Of a stretch of DNA of 21,567 nt, positions 1 to 9,054 are shown one piece after another. The number at the start of each line of letters is the position of its first letter. The stretch's first letter is position 1. The DNA comes from an uncultured Eubacteriales bacterium. Lineage in GTDB: Bacteria; Bacillota; Clostridia; Oscillospirales; Butyricicoccaceae. The stretch is from assembly GCA_910586105.1 (NCBI GenBank), contig CAJUGU010000063.1, positions 1-21,567 of the forward strand. The letters run 5' to 3'. The notes beneath the pieces are model-generated. The model searched no databases, was not told where the DNA came from, and worked only from the letters and a program-made list of their open reading frames with translations. The position numbers and the translations under genes are program-made.

Positions 1-71
1 ATCAACCATTCTTACTTTTGTAAATTACTGGATATTTTATGAAACTGCCGTGATTTCTTGTATTTCCCCTA

Positions 72-100
72 TTGACAAAAATGTAAAACCGCTATAAAAT
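72..100 (+). promoter_or_regulatory. sigma-A type promoter of the SLH-GH28 gene
   Basis: A perfect -35 hexamer TTGACA (72-77) and a -10 hexamer TAAAAT (95-100) are separated by 17 bp. Transcription would start near 106-108, immediately before the operator-like palindrome at 110-125, about 55 bp upstream of the gene start. The arrangement closely matches the promoter of the LacI-family gene at 6201-6229. Confidence 0.8.
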
Positions 101-109
101 TTACTCAAT

Positions 110-125
110 GATAAAACGTTTTATC
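110..125. promoter_or_regulatory. LacI-family operator (perfect 16-bp palindrome)
   Basis: GATAAAAC followed directly by GTTTTATC forms a perfect 16-bp dyad with a central CG. LacI/GalR-family operators characteristically have this even symmetry and central CG. It lies about 10 bp downstream of the -10 hexamer, so a bound repressor would block initiation or early elongation. The LacI-family gene of this window carries a related dyad in the same relative position (6241-6256). Binding is inferred. Confidence 0.75.
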
Positions 126-162
126 GCTAAAGGTGGAACGCTTTATAAAAGGAGGAATTGTG

Positions 163-3100
163 TTGAGAAGGTTCAAACGCACGTTGTCCCTGATCTTAGC
201 CGCCGGTATGCTGCTCGGCTCATTGAGCATGAGCGCAGGCGCGGCGAAATTCAGCGACACGGAAAACCATTGGGCGCAAAGCGCGATCGAGCGCTGGTCC
301 GGGCTCGGCATTTTAACGGGGAACACCCGCGGAGATTTCCTGCCCGATCAGCCGGTGACCCGCGGCGCATTGGCAAAGATCATTGCCGACACCATGCACT
401 ATACCGAGCAGGCGGCCAACCGCTATGCAGACCTGCCCGCCACCGAATGGTATACCCCGTATGTGCTGAAATGCGTTGCCGCCGGGGTCCTGAACGGCTA
501 CAGCGACGGCAAAATGTATCCCGAAGCCTACGTGAACCGGCAGGAAGCCTGCACGATGCTCTGCACCGCCTTTGGCATCGCGCCGAAACATGGCGCACAG
601 GCCGACTTTGCCGACGCGTCTTCGGTCGCCGATTGGGCAATGCCCTATGTCGCGGCCCTTTACGAAGCCGGTTATATTTCCGGCGTGGGCGGCGGGCACT
701 TCGCCCCGGAACAGATCCTGACCCGCGCTTCCGCAGTCACTGTACTGGATAACGCGGTAGCCGGTTACATCACCGCCCCCGGCGCCTATTCCGAGACCTA
801 TCGCGGCATCGTGATCGTGACCTGCGGCGGCGTTGACCTGACCGGCGCTTCCATTCAGGGCTCCCTGATCGTAACGACGCCGGACAAGGATTCCGTGACC
901 GTAAAGAGCACGACCGTTTCCGGTTCGATCTCGTCCGGCACGGGCGTCGTGAATATCCTCGACGACGGCAAGGAGGAAAAGCCCGAGCCGGAGTCCGAAG
1001 ACAGCTCCACCGGGGCGATCGCCCGCCCGTCGCGTCCCTCCGGCGGTTCTTCCGGCGGCTCCTCCGGCTCGAACAACCTGATCGCCGTGCGAGCTGAAAA
1101 CGGCGAGACCCTGGGGAACTTCCCCGCCGGAAGCCAGCTGACCGTCAATCCCGCGAACGGGAACCCCAGCTATCCCGTTACCGTGACGGCTGGCCTGACG
1201 ATCGCCAACCCGAGCCGCAAAGGCTTTGCCTTCAACGGCTGGCTCGTCTCCGGTTCCACGATCACCGCACAATGGGTCCGCGACAACGGCGCGGTCACCC
1301 TGGACTGGCATACCTATGCAATGGCCTGCGGCCGGAGCAACGAGGAAGGCGAAACGCTGACCCTGACCGCCTCCTATGACGAAACCGCATATAGCGCCCC
1401 GGAAATCCGTTGGAGCAGTTCGGCGGCGGATATCGTCGCCGTGCAGTCGGAAAATGGAGATTCGGCCACCGTACAGGCGAAGACCAGCGGCTTCGCGAAC
1501 GTGACCGCAGCCCTGTATGACGGCGACAAGTTGATCGGCGGCGCCGTCTGCGAAATCGCTTCCACCGACGGCTACGACCGTACAACGATGCAGGCCCTGT
1601 CCCTGAGCGCGGAGCGGCTGACACTGCAAAAGGACGGCGGCCCGGTAACGCTCACCCCGCTGTTCTTCCCCGTGGATATCCCCGCGGACGGCACGATGGA
1701 TACCTCCCTGGAAATCGTCGGGGATCATGACGCCTCCGTGATCGAGGTATCCCTGAACGAGGATCAGGACTATGCCGCGTTTGCCGATATCGGCAACCTG
1801 GCAAAGCCGGAATGCCGGATCCTTTACGATCAGGTCGTCGTGAAACCGGTCGGCGTGGGCGAAACCACCTTTACCGTAAGATCAAAGGTGAATGGCCGCG
1901 CCGCTTCCTGTACGGTCACCGTGACCGAGGACGCGCTCCGCGTCACCGGCCTGACCGGCGGCAGCGAAGAGACCATCGAACTGACAGCCGGCGAAAACGG
2001 GAAGGATACCCGTCAGCTCGCAGTCGTCCCACAGGGCGGGGAAAGCGATATCATCTGGACATCCTCCAACCCGCATATCGCCGCCGTGGATGAAAACGGG
2101 CTTGTGACCGCCCGCTCGACCTCCAACTATGAGGAGCGCCAGACCAATTCCTCGGCGCTCGACGCGAACGACAGCAATTTCAAGACGGTCACGATCACTG
2201 CGACCAGCGTTCAGGGCGGCTTTACGCAGAGCTTCCGCGTGAAGGTCCTGCCGCAGGCGACCCAGGCGACCGGCATTTCGATCAATCGCGACGAGCTGAG
2301 CCTTGCCGGCGGTACGCAGGGCAGCCTGTACGCCAGCGTCAACCCGGCCAGCGTGCTTTCCCCCGATGTGCAGTGGAGCAGCAGCAACGAAAGCGTTGTT
2401 GCCGTGCAGCCCGCCGACGATACGGTCTTCGGCGCTCCGTCCGTCCGGTTGGACGCCCGTTCCGCCGGCGTCGCTACGGTCACGGCGTCTTATGCAGGCT
2501 TCCGCGCCTCCTGCCGGGTGACGGTCACGGGCAGCCGCGTCCCGGTATCCAAGATCGCGATCAGCGGCCCGGATGTGCTGGTGCGGGATCAGGTCGCCGC
2601 GCTTGAGGCGCGCGTCGACGGCAACGCGACCGATCCGCGCGTTTACTGGCTGAGCGATGACCGCAGCATCGTCACGGTCGATCCGGAAGGGAATTTGCAG
2701 GGCTATGACGCGGGCGAGGCTTCGGTCTACGCGATCGCGCTGGATTCCCTGGAGGACGAACAAAAAGAACGCCTGTTCTTTACCGCCGATCCTGACGAAA
2801 GCGCCTCGAATCAACGCGCCTCCAACGAGCTGGGCGAGATCCGCAGCATTTCCGCAAGCGAAGAAGCAACGGCAGAGCTGGAAGCGCTGCTTGACGCGCC
2901 AAATGTTGTTTACGACGTTCACAAAGTCACCGTGGACGGCTCGGCAAGCATTTACCTGCGCAATCTCCATATCCCGGAAGAGACCGTTACCGACCGTTCG
3001 GTCGCGCTCGTCTGGAACCGTGATTCCCTGTACCGCGCTTCCGACCTCCGTTCCACCGAGATCCGCGTCAACGGCAAGCTGACCGCAACGCTCGGGAACG

Positions 3101-6087
3101 AAATGAGCTATACCGTGCGCGATCTGTCGCCCGCGACCCGTTACACGTTTGAAGTGACTTCTTACTACGACGGCGGGAGCGTTTCCGAAACCGTGACCGC
3201 TACGACCGATCCCGCGCCGGTCCAGGTGCTGAACGTGATGGAATACGGCGCAGCCGGCGACGGCTCCACCCTTGATACCGCCGCGATCCAGTCCGCGATC
3301 GACGCCTGTCCCGCAGGCGGCGAGGTCTGGCTGCCGGAAGGGCATATCTTCTATTCCGGTGCGTTGTTCCTGAAAAGCGATATCACCTTCCGCGTGGATG
3401 GTATCCTGATGGGCAGCGCCGATCCGAAGGATTATCCCCGCATCGTCTCCCGCTGGGAGGGCTGGCGGAAACTGTATCAGCCCGCCAACGAATGGGCGAA
3501 CGAGAACGAGCAGACCGGCAAGGACTACGCCGGGAAGGACAACGAATATGTTTACGCCAGCCTGCTGACCGTGGGCGTCTATGATGAAGGCGAAAACGGT
3601 TATACCGCGCCCTGCAACATCGAAAACGTGACCATCTGCGGCGAAGGGCAGATCAACGCCAACGGCTACCGGCTGGGCTACAACGAAGGCCCGAACAGCG
3701 CGGTGAAAGGCGGCAATAACGGGATCAATTACGATCTGTGCCGTCAGGATCAGACCATCCGCGGGCACGTGCTGGTCACCCACAACGTCAACGGCCTGTA
3801 TGTCGCCGACGTGATGATCGCCAACGGCCCCGCATGGACGATCGATATGATCTACAGCAAAAACGTTACGCTGGACAATGTTGCCGTGGTCTCGCTGAGC
3901 AACTACAAGACCAATGTCGGCAGCAACCGCAATTACATCCTCAACGGCGACGGCTGCGATGTGGATTCTTCCACGCATGTAAACATCCTGAACAGCTTCT
4001 TCCGTGCCGGCGACGACGCGATCGCCGTCAAATCTGGAAAAAACCGGGAAGGCTGGCTGCGCGGCAAGCCGACCGCCTACCTGCGGGTCAGCGACGTATA
4101 CAGCGTTGGAAGCCGTTACGGCCTGATCATTGGCAGTGAAATGGCAGGCGGCGCGCATGACGTGCTGTTCCAGAACAACGAGTTTAAGGACAACGTTTCC
4201 GACAACAGCATGTGGATCAAGGCCCCGACCGAACGCGGCGGGCTGGTGGAGGATATCACCTATCGTGACATTTTCAACAACAGCAAACAGGCCGCAATCC
4301 TGGTCCGGACAGCCTATACGGACAGCTACAAGGCGACCCCGGCGCCCGTTCACACCCGGATCCGCCGTTTGACCTATGAAAACATTATCGACCATTCAAG
4401 CAATGCAAGCTCGTTTGGCGGAAAGGATGTCAGCATTATTGAGGATGTCGTTATCCGCGGCGTCGTATTCAAAAAGCCGGTCGAATTGAGCTACGTTGAC
4501 GGCGTGCAGCTGATCGAGGTGGAAGGCGGCTATACGGATAAGGGCCATGCCGAAAACGTGACCATCCGGAATGAGGCGCAGGAAACCGACGTTTTGATCC
4601 GGTTGGCCGAAGCTGCGGCCGATGTGAAGGAGATCGACAGCGAAACCGCGACCGTTTCCGTGCGGAAGGGTACCACGCTGGGGCAGCTGTTGGCGCAGAT
4701 CCGTCCCGAAAAGGCCGATAATGGCAGTCAGCAATACGCCCTTACCGACCGGTTTGGCGATGCGCAAACGGAGGAAGCGTACCCATTGGTCACTGGCGAT
4801 ATCCTGACCGTCACCGCTAAAAACGGGAAGGATACCAAGCCCTATACCGTAAAGATCTATCAGGAGGCCGAGATCCCCGCCAGCACGGATATCGAAGTAA
4901 CGGACAGCAGCGTTATTACCGCGCTTCAGGGTACGAAAATTACCGTGGCTGCCGGTTCTACCGCAGGGGATGTGCTGAAGAGTTTCCGCTCCGTATTGGG
5001 CGGCGAGCAAACCTGCGAGATTTTCAACGATTCCGACGAAAGGTTGGACGAAAATGAAACGCTGGAGAACGGTTTTGTACTTAAAGTCACTTCACAAAAC
5101 GGTGAGGAGTCCGCGGAATACACCTTTACCATGGAAATCCCCTCGATAACTTATAATCTGATCGGAGAAACGGTTTCCGACAAGTCGGAAAGTCTGGCAG
5201 ACGATAAGATCAAGCCGGAGAACAAAAATGGAAGCGACTCCTATTTCCAGGCGCAAATGGCTCAGGGTGAATACTTCACATTGGCAACGCCTCTTAAAAT
5301 CAGCAGCACATCGGCATATCAGGCAAGCATGTCTGCTAAGACCTCTAGCAGCCGCGGCATCTTTGAAGTCGTGCTGATTGGCGAAGACAGGCAGGAGCAT
5401 TCGCTTGGCTCGATCGATATGCGCAGCAGCGGCGGCCTGACGATCGCCAAGGCAACAGCCCTTGAAGCGGGCGAATATCAACTGAAATTCGTTTGCACCA
5501 CAGCCGGTTATTTCACCGGTCGGAATATCACCCTGACCCCCACCGGGGAACCCGACAACGGAGACGGCGACGAAGGTGAAGAGCCGGAAGATCCGGCAAA
5601 TCCGGACAAGGCAAACAATCTGGCACGGAATGCCACGGTAACCGTTTCCGGACAAGATTCCAACCGTAAAGGGAACCAGACGCCCGAAATGGCTGTTGAC
5701 GGTATCCTTCACGAAAGCCTGTCGGATTGCAGCAATAATTGGGATCTGGTAAACGGTTGGAAATCCCAAACCCCCAGTGCAACGGATAAACCCTGGATCC
5801 TTGTGGATTTGGGCGATGTCCACACGTTGGAAACCCTGAAAACCTTCTGGGAAAAGAAGGATAACCGCTGCTACCGCTATGCGGTCGAAGTCAGTACGGA
5901 TGGGCAAACCTATACCGAGGTCATAGACCGTCGGGAGAATGCCGACTATCACGAAACGGTCGACGCCCTCCAAAACATCCCGGCGCGCTATGTCAAGGTA
6001 ACGATTTACGACTGCAAAGATAAAAGCGGAAAAATACAACAAAACACGGTCGTAACCATCCGCGAATTGGAGGTTTACGGCGAATAA
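163..6087 (+). CDS. SLH-anchored multidomain GH28 (polygalacturonase-like) surface enzyme
   Basis: Predicted 1974-aa cell-surface glycoside hydrolase. The TTG at 163 is preferred because AAAGGAGG (148-155) lies 7 nt upstream; GTG at 160 is the alternative. Order seen: signal peptide (about 1-28), three SLH repeats (about 29-210) for non-covalent wall anchoring, a Gly/Ser and acidic linker, a FNGW-containing InlB/Flg_new-like stretch (about 340-375), several Ig-like BIG2 modules (about 410-880), a fibronectin-III-like domain (about 946-1015), a right-handed beta-helix GH28 domain (about 1020-1480), two related small beta modules (about 1480-1662), a further beta domain (about 1665-1790), an acidic linker and a C-terminal F5/8-type-C (CBM32-like) domain (about 1820-1974). 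GH28 acids are visible: D1263 in NGDGCD and D1284/D1285 in GDDAIAVKSG. The usual GHG and RIK motifs are altered (R-Y-G at 1318-1320, W-I-K at 1351-1353), so activity is probably on a pectin-related or other uronic-acid glycan of unknown identity. The adjacent LacI regulator fits sugar-controlled expression. Confidence 0.9.
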   Translation: MRRFKRTLSLILAAGMLLGSLSMSAGAAKFSDTENHWAQSAIERWSGLGILTGNTRGDFLPDQPVTRGALAKIIADTMHYTEQAANRYADLPATEWYTPYVLKCVAAGVLNGYSDGKMYPEAYVNRQEACTMLCTAFGIAPKHGAQADFADASSVADWAMPYVAALYEAGYISGVGGGHFAPEQILTRASAVTVLDNAVAGYITAPGAYSETYRGIVIVTCGGVDLTGASIQGSLIVTTPDKDSVTVKSTTVSGSISSGTGVVNILDDGKEEKPEPESEDSSTGAIARPSRPSGGSSGGSSGSNNLIAVRAENGETLGNFPAGSQLTVNPANGNPSYPVTVTAGLTIANPSRKGFAFNGWLVSGSTITAQWVRDNGAVTLDWHTYAMACGRSNEEGETLTLTASYDETAYSAPEIRWSSSAADIVAVQSENGDSATVQAKTSGFANVTAALYDGDKLIGGAVCEIASTDGYDRTTMQALSLSAERLTLQKDGGPVTLTPLFFPVDIPADGTMDTSLEIVGDHDASVIEVSLNEDQDYAAFADIGNLAKPECRILYDQVVVKPVGVGETTFTVRSKVNGRAASCTVTVTEDALRVTGLTGGSEETIELTAGENGKDTRQLAVVPQGGESDIIWTSSNPHIAAVDENGLVTARSTSNYEERQTNSSALDANDSNFKTVTITATSVQGGFTQSFRVKVLPQATQATGISINRDELSLAGGTQGSLYASVNPASVLSPDVQWSSSNESVVAVQPADDTVFGAPSVRLDARSAGVATVTASYAGFRASCRVTVTGSRVPVSKIAISGPDVLVRDQVAALEARVDGNATDPRVYWLSDDRSIVTVDPEGNLQGYDAGEASVYAIALDSLEDEQKERLFFTADPDESASNQRASNELGEIRSISASEEATAELEALLDAPNVVYDVHKVTVDGSASIYLRNLHIPEETVTDRSVALVWNRDSLYRASDLRSTEIRVNGKLTATLGNEMSYTVRDLSPATRYTFEVTSYYDGGSVSETVTATTDPAPVQVLNVMEYGAAGDGSTLDTAAIQSAIDACPAGGEVWLPEGHIFYSGALFLKSDITFRVDGILMGSADPKDYPRIVSRWEGWRKLYQPANEWANENEQTGKDYAGKDNEYVYASLLTVGVYDEGENGYTAPCNIENVTICGEGQINANGYRLGYNEGPNSAVKGGNNGINYDLCRQDQTIRGHVLVTHNVNGLYVADVMIANGPAWTIDMIYSKNVTLDNVAVVSLSNYKTNVGSNRNYILNGDGCDVDSSTHVNILNSFFRAGDDAIAVKSGKNREGWLRGKPTAYLRVSDVYSVGSRYGLIIGSEMAGGAHDVLFQNNEFKDNVSDNSMWIKAPTERGGLVEDITYRDIFNNSKQAAILVRTAYTDSYKATPAPVHTRIRRLTYENIIDHSSNASSFGGKDVSIIEDVVIRGVVFKKPVELSYVDGVQLIEVEGGYTDKGHAENVTIRNEAQETDVLIRLAEAAADVKEIDSETATVSVRKGTTLGQLLAQIRPEKADNGSQQYALTDRFGDAQTEEAYPLVTGDILTVTAKNGKDTKPYTVKIYQEAEIPASTDIEVTDSSVITALQGTKITVAAGSTAGDVLKSFRSVLGGEQTCEIFNDSDERLDENETLENGFVLKVTSQNGEESAEYTFTMEIPSITYNLIGETVSDKSESLADDKIKPENKNGSDSYFQAQMAQGEYFTLATPLKISSTSAYQASMSAKTSSSRGIFEVVLIGEDRQEHSLGSIDMRSSGGLTIAKATALEAGEYQLKFVCTTAGYFTGRNITLTPTGEPDNGDGDEGEEPEDPANPDKANNLARNATVTVSGQDSNRKGNQTPEMAVDGILHESLSDCSNNWDLVNGWKSQTPSATDKPWILVDLGDVHTLETLKTFWEKKDNRCYRYAVEVSTDGQTYTEVIDRRENADYHETVDALQNIPARYVKVTIYDCKDKSGKIQQNTVVTIRELEVYGE

Positions 6088-6108
6088 TGCACCTCAATCC
6101 TTGATGCA

Positions 6109-6137
6109 GCCCCCGCATTCCTTCGGAATGCGGGGGC
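6109..6137 (+). terminator. Intrinsic terminator after the GH28 gene
   Basis: A perfect 12-bp GC-rich stem, GCCCCCGCATTC (6109-6120) and GAATGCGGGGGC (6126-6137), closes a 5-nt loop 21 bp after the stop codon. The following T-tract is short (TTGCATTTA). It separates the GH28 gene from the regulator gene, which has its own promoter. Confidence 0.85.
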
Positions 6138-6200
6138 TTGCATTTATGCCCAAACGCCTATTTACCGCGCGGCCCGGCAAACGAGGTGCTCAAAACTATA

Positions 6201-6229
6201 TTGACTATTTGCGAGAACTACGTTAAAAT
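6201..6229 (+). promoter_or_regulatory. sigma-A type promoter of the LacI-family gene
   Basis: TTGACT (6201-6206) and TAAAAT (6224-6229) are separated by 17 bp. The -10 sequence and spacing are the same as at the GH28 promoter. The gene start is 52 bp downstream. Confidence 0.75.
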
Positions 6230-6240
6230 GGTTTTTGGAC

Positions 6241-6256
6241 ATTTAAACGTTTTCGT
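6241..6256. promoter_or_regulatory. Candidate LacI-family operator (autoregulation)
   Basis: An AAACGTTT core (6245-6252) with central CG sits about 12-27 bp past the -10 hexamer. Aligned on the CG, 10 of 16 positions equal the perfect dyad at 110-125. The flanks are not symmetrical, so the site may be weaker. The likely role is negative autoregulation of the gene at 6281; this is an inference. Confidence 0.55.
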
Positions 6257-6280
6257 TATCAAACGACAAGAAGGTGCTTC

Positions 6281-7336
6281 ATGGGGAAACGTATTACCAT
6301 AAAAGATATCGCAGCCGAAGCCGGGGTATCGACCGGGACGGTGCATCGAGCGATCTACGGGAAAAAAGGCGTAAGCGAGGAGATCAAACAAAAAATATTG
6401 GCGCTTTGCGCCGAACGCGGTTATCAGGCCAATATGGCCGCGTCCGTATTGAAACGGAACCCCTTGCGGATCGTTGGCGCATTCCCGATCCCGGACGACA
6501 AAGGCCGCTACTTTTACGCCCAGGTTTGGAAGGGCTTCCGCCGCTGCATGGATGAATTTCAGGACTATGATCTGGAAGCGATCGAACTGCCTTACTGCAA
6601 CAGCGCCGCGCATACCCAAGGCGCGGAACTTCGCGCCTGCTTTGAGCGCTATGAGGGGAAGATCGACGCGCTGGTCACGATCGGGCACTTTGATGAAGAC
6701 GGGAAACAGGCCGTGAAATTATATCATGAAAGCGGGATCCCGATCTTTTTGGCCTGCGACGATGCGAAACAATGCGGCAGGTTGGTCTGCGTACAGGCCG
6801 ACCATCAAATGACCGGGCGGCTGGCCGCGGAGCTGTTGGCAAATCAGACCACGGGAGCGGGCGCGATCCTCCTTTGCGCGGGCGACCTGCTGATCCCCTC
6901 CCATTCGGAAACCGTCCGCGGGTTTGAAACCTATTTGCTCGAAAACCGGAAGGATCTGGAATTGATCAAGCTGTATGGCTATCAAAACGAGCAGGACCTT
7001 TGCACACGGCTCCGGGAAGAACTTGTGAAACGCCCCGATCTATTGGGCGCGTTCAGCGTGAGCGCACGGCTGAGCGTGCTGCTGATCAATGAGCTGACCG
7101 CGCACGCCGCGACCGAACAGGTCTGCATCGTGGTCAGCGACCTGTTCGAGGAGACCTTTCATAATTTGGAGACCGGGATCATCCGTAATATCTTGTATAA
7201 GGATCCCGAACAACAGGTATACCTTGCCGCAAAGTATATGTGCGACTTTCTTTTACGGGCGCAGAAGCCAGCCCGGGATATCCATTATATCGAAAGCCGC
7301 GTGATTTTTAAAAGCAATATGGATATGTATCGCTGA
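6281..7336 (+). CDS. LacI/GalR-family transcriptional regulator
   Basis: A 351-aa regulator. Residues 1-55 form the LacI-type helix-turn-helix and hinge region (ITIKDIAAEAGVSTGTVHRA, then a YGKKGVSEEIKQKI recognition/hinge stretch). Residues about 60-340 resemble the periplasmic-binding-protein sugar-sensing fold of the family, in the subgroup with TVHRA/TVDRA in the recognition helix. The ATG at 6281 has AAGGTG 4 nt upstream and its own promoter at 6201-6229. Matching dyads at its own promoter and at the GH28 promoter indicate a local circuit controlling surface glycan degradation. The effector cannot be read from the sequence; a sugar released by the GH28 enzyme is the simplest guess. A secreted-protein gene follows after 19 nt and is probably co-transcribed. 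Confidence 0.9.
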   Translation: MGKRITIKDIAAEAGVSTGTVHRAIYGKKGVSEEIKQKILALCAERGYQANMAASVLKRNPLRIVGAFPIPDDKGRYFYAQVWKGFRRCMDEFQDYDLEAIELPYCNSAAHTQGAELRACFERYEGKIDALVTIGHFDEDGKQAVKLYHESGIPIFLACDDAKQCGRLVCVQADHQMTGRLAAELLANQTTGAGAILLCAGDLLIPSHSETVRGFETYLLENRKDLELIKLYGYQNEQDLCTRLREELVKRPDLLGAFSVSARLSVLLINELTAHAATEQVCIVVSDLFEETFHNLETGIIRNILYKDPEQQVYLAAKYMCDFLLRAQKPARDIHYIESRVIFKSNMDMYR

Positions 7337-7355
7337 AGAAGGGAAGGTTTGAAGC

Positions 7356-8054
7356 ATGAACTGGAAAAAGGTTTTATCTGCCATTGCGGCCGCGTCAGCG
7401 CTGACGGTGAGCGCGGGCGCCATCGATCTTTATGTCGATTCCGAGCAATTACATCCGGAAGTCCCGCCCACCGCGATCGGCGGTCACACGCTGGTACCGC
7501 TGCGCTCGATCTTTGACGCCCTCGGCGCAGAACTGACCTGGGATAACGATACCCAGACCGCAGCAGGCCGCCGCGGGGAGTCTGCGGTCGAGATCCAGAT
7601 CGGCAGCCCGACCGCCTATGTCAACGGCCAGCCCACAGCGCTGGAAACGCCTGCACAGATCGTGAACGGCAGTACGATGGTACCCGTGCGCTTCGTTGCC
7701 GAAGGCCTGGACTGCATCGTAAAATGGGATCCGGAAACGGATGGTATCTATATCTCGACCACCGGCGCGGATCCGGCGATCCCAGGGGCGGCGCCGGTTT
7801 CGCCTTCAGCGCCTGCGCCGGCTTCTCCGTCTGTACCAACCGGCGGCGGCGGAAACAATTTCAATACGTATAATAATGAATCGCAGCAGGAAACCAGCGC
7901 TTCCTATGTGCTGAATACTTCGACCCACAAGTTTCATTATCCTTCCTGCCGTTCGGTCCCGAAGATCGCCCCGAAAAACTATTCGACTTCAAATAGCCCC
8001 CGCGATGGTTTGATCGCACAAGGGTATAGCGCCTGTGGGATCTGTAAGCCTTAA
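7356..8054 (+). CDS. Secreted copper-amine-oxidase-N-domain protein with C-terminal Ada-like zinc motif
   Basis: A 232-aa predicted exported protein. Residues 1-22 are a signal peptide (MNWKKVLSAIAAASALTVSA). Residues about 25-135 match the copper amine oxidase N-terminal domain family, with the two typical half-repeats (GGHTLVPLRSIFDALGAELTW and NGSTMVPVRFVAEGLDC). This is a beta domain common on Firmicutes surface proteins and usually not an oxidase. A Pro/Ala/Ser and Gly/Asn linker (about 140-180) follows. Residues 184-232 contain HKFHYPSC near the start and CGIC at the end (H191, H194, C198, C227, C230). This resembles the small Ada-like zinc-binding tail found on secreted nucleases and other surface proteins. 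No catalytic domain is present, so a binding or scaffolding role is inferred. RBS AAGGGAAGG precedes the ATG. It is likely the second gene of the LacI-family operon. Confidence 0.8.
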   Translation: MNWKKVLSAIAAASALTVSAGAIDLYVDSEQLHPEVPPTAIGGHTLVPLRSIFDALGAELTWDNDTQTAAGRRGESAVEIQIGSPTAYVNGQPTALETPAQIVNGSTMVPVRFVAEGLDCIVKWDPETDGIYISTTGADPAIPGAAPVSPSAPAPASPSVPTGGGGNNFNTYNNESQQETSASYVLNTSTHKFHYPSCRSVPKIAPKNYSTSNSPRDGLIAQGYSACGICKP

Positions 8055-8088
8055 CGGCGCGCTCGATCGATGCACGGCAAAAGAGCAG

Positions 8089-8121
8089 GCCGCGAAACGG
8101 TTTCCGTTTCGCGGCTTTTTT
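8089..8121 (+). terminator. Strong intrinsic terminator
   Basis: A perfect 12-bp stem, GCCGCGAAACGG (8089-8100) and CCGTTTCGCGGC (8104-8115), has a TTT loop and is followed by six T residues (8116-8121). It ends the LacI-regulator/CuAO-N transcript. Confidence 0.95.
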
Positions 8122-8277
8122 AGAGCCTGTATTCGTAAGCCGGCGGCAACGGCGGACAAATGCGCAGCGCAGCCCGAACGGCAAGAAATGCCTCCCGCTC
8201 GGGCGGGATAACCGTTTCGGCAGTTTGGCAAAGGCCGTATGCACGCCGGAAATTTCCCGCGCGCGTCGGAACCGCGG

Positions 8278-8336
8278 CAAATCTTTCAAAACTGTAAGAT
8301 TCCTGAAAGATTCTCGAAAGATTTGTATGTTACACT
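8278..8336 (+). promoter_or_regulatory. Activator-type promoter of the ABC transporter operon
   Basis: An extended -10 element, TGT followed by TACACT (8328-8336), has no recognisable -35 hexamer. Instead three AAGATT motifs at 8296, 8307 and 8318 repeat exactly every 11 bp across and upstream of the -35 region. An inverted copy CAAATCTTTC (8278-8287) mirrors GAAAGATTTG (8316-8325). Face-of-helix direct repeats over the -35 region are typical of OmpR/PhoB-family response-regulator sites. No such regulator is encoded in the window, so its identity is unknown. Confidence 0.65.
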
Positions 8337-8376
8337 ATGGTCAAAGCAAAAAATGAATCCAAGGAGGAATACGGAT

Positions 8377-9054
8377 ATGACTATTTTGGAGACGCAGGAC
8401 CTGCGGAAATATTATGGCTCGGGCGATACGTTGGTGCGCGCGCTCGACGGCGTCGACCTGACGGTCGAGGAAGGCGAATTCGTTTCGATCGTCGGCACCT
8501 CCGGTTCGGGCAAGTCGACGCTGCTGCATATGCTGGGCGGGCTTGACCGCGCGACCAGCGGCAAGGTATTGATCGGCGGGCGCGATATCTTCGCGCTGGG
8601 TGCCGACGACCTGACCATCTTCCGGCGGCGGCAGATCGGCTTCGTCTTTCAGGCTTACAATCTGGTGCCGGTGCTCAACGTTTATGAAAACATCGTCCTG
8701 CCGATCGAGCTGGACGGCGAACACATCGACCGCGCCTTCATCGACGGCGTGATCGAGACCCTTGGCCTGAGCAGCAAGCTGCACAACCTGCCGAACCAGC
8801 TTTCCGGCGGGCAGCAGCAGCGCGTAGCGATCGCGCGCGCCCTTGCCACAAAGCCTGCGATCCTGCTGGCCGACGAACCGACCGGAAACCTCGACTCCAA
8901 GACCTCGCAGGAGGTGCTCAACCTGATGCAGATCTCCAGCCAGAAATACGGGCAGACCATCGTCATGATCACCCACAACGAGGAGATCGCGCAGCTGGGC
9001 AACCATATCGTACACATCGAAGACGGCAGGATCGTAGGGGGTGGCGCGGTATGA
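8377..9054 (+). CDS. ABC transporter ATP-binding protein (MacB/LolD type)
   Basis: A 225-aa cytoplasmic ATPase that would power the FtsX-type permease encoded next. Start ATG 8377 is chosen because AAGGAGG (8361-8367) lies 9 nt upstream; earlier in-frame starts lack such a site. Visible motifs: Walker A GTSGSGKST (40-48), Q-loop Q92, signature LSGGQ (142-146) followed by QQR, Walker B ILLADEP with D166/E167, D-loop NLD, and an H-loop ITHNEE near residue 195. Length is normal for the family. This subfamily acts mechanically on FtsX-like permeases in lipoprotein trafficking, macrolide or peptide export, and antimicrobial peptide resistance. The stop codon overlaps the permease start (ATGA), indicating translational coupling. 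Confidence 0.95.
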   Translation: MTILETQDLRKYYGSGDTLVRALDGVDLTVEEGEFVSIVGTSGSGKSTLLHMLGGLDRATSGKVLIGGRDIFALGADDLTIFRRRQIGFVFQAYNLVPVLNVYENIVLPIELDGEHIDRAFIDGVIETLGLSSKLHNLPNQLSGGQQQRVAIARALATKPAILLADEPTGNLDSKTSQEVLNLMQISSQKYGQTIVMITHNEEIAQLGNHIVHIEDGRIVGGGAV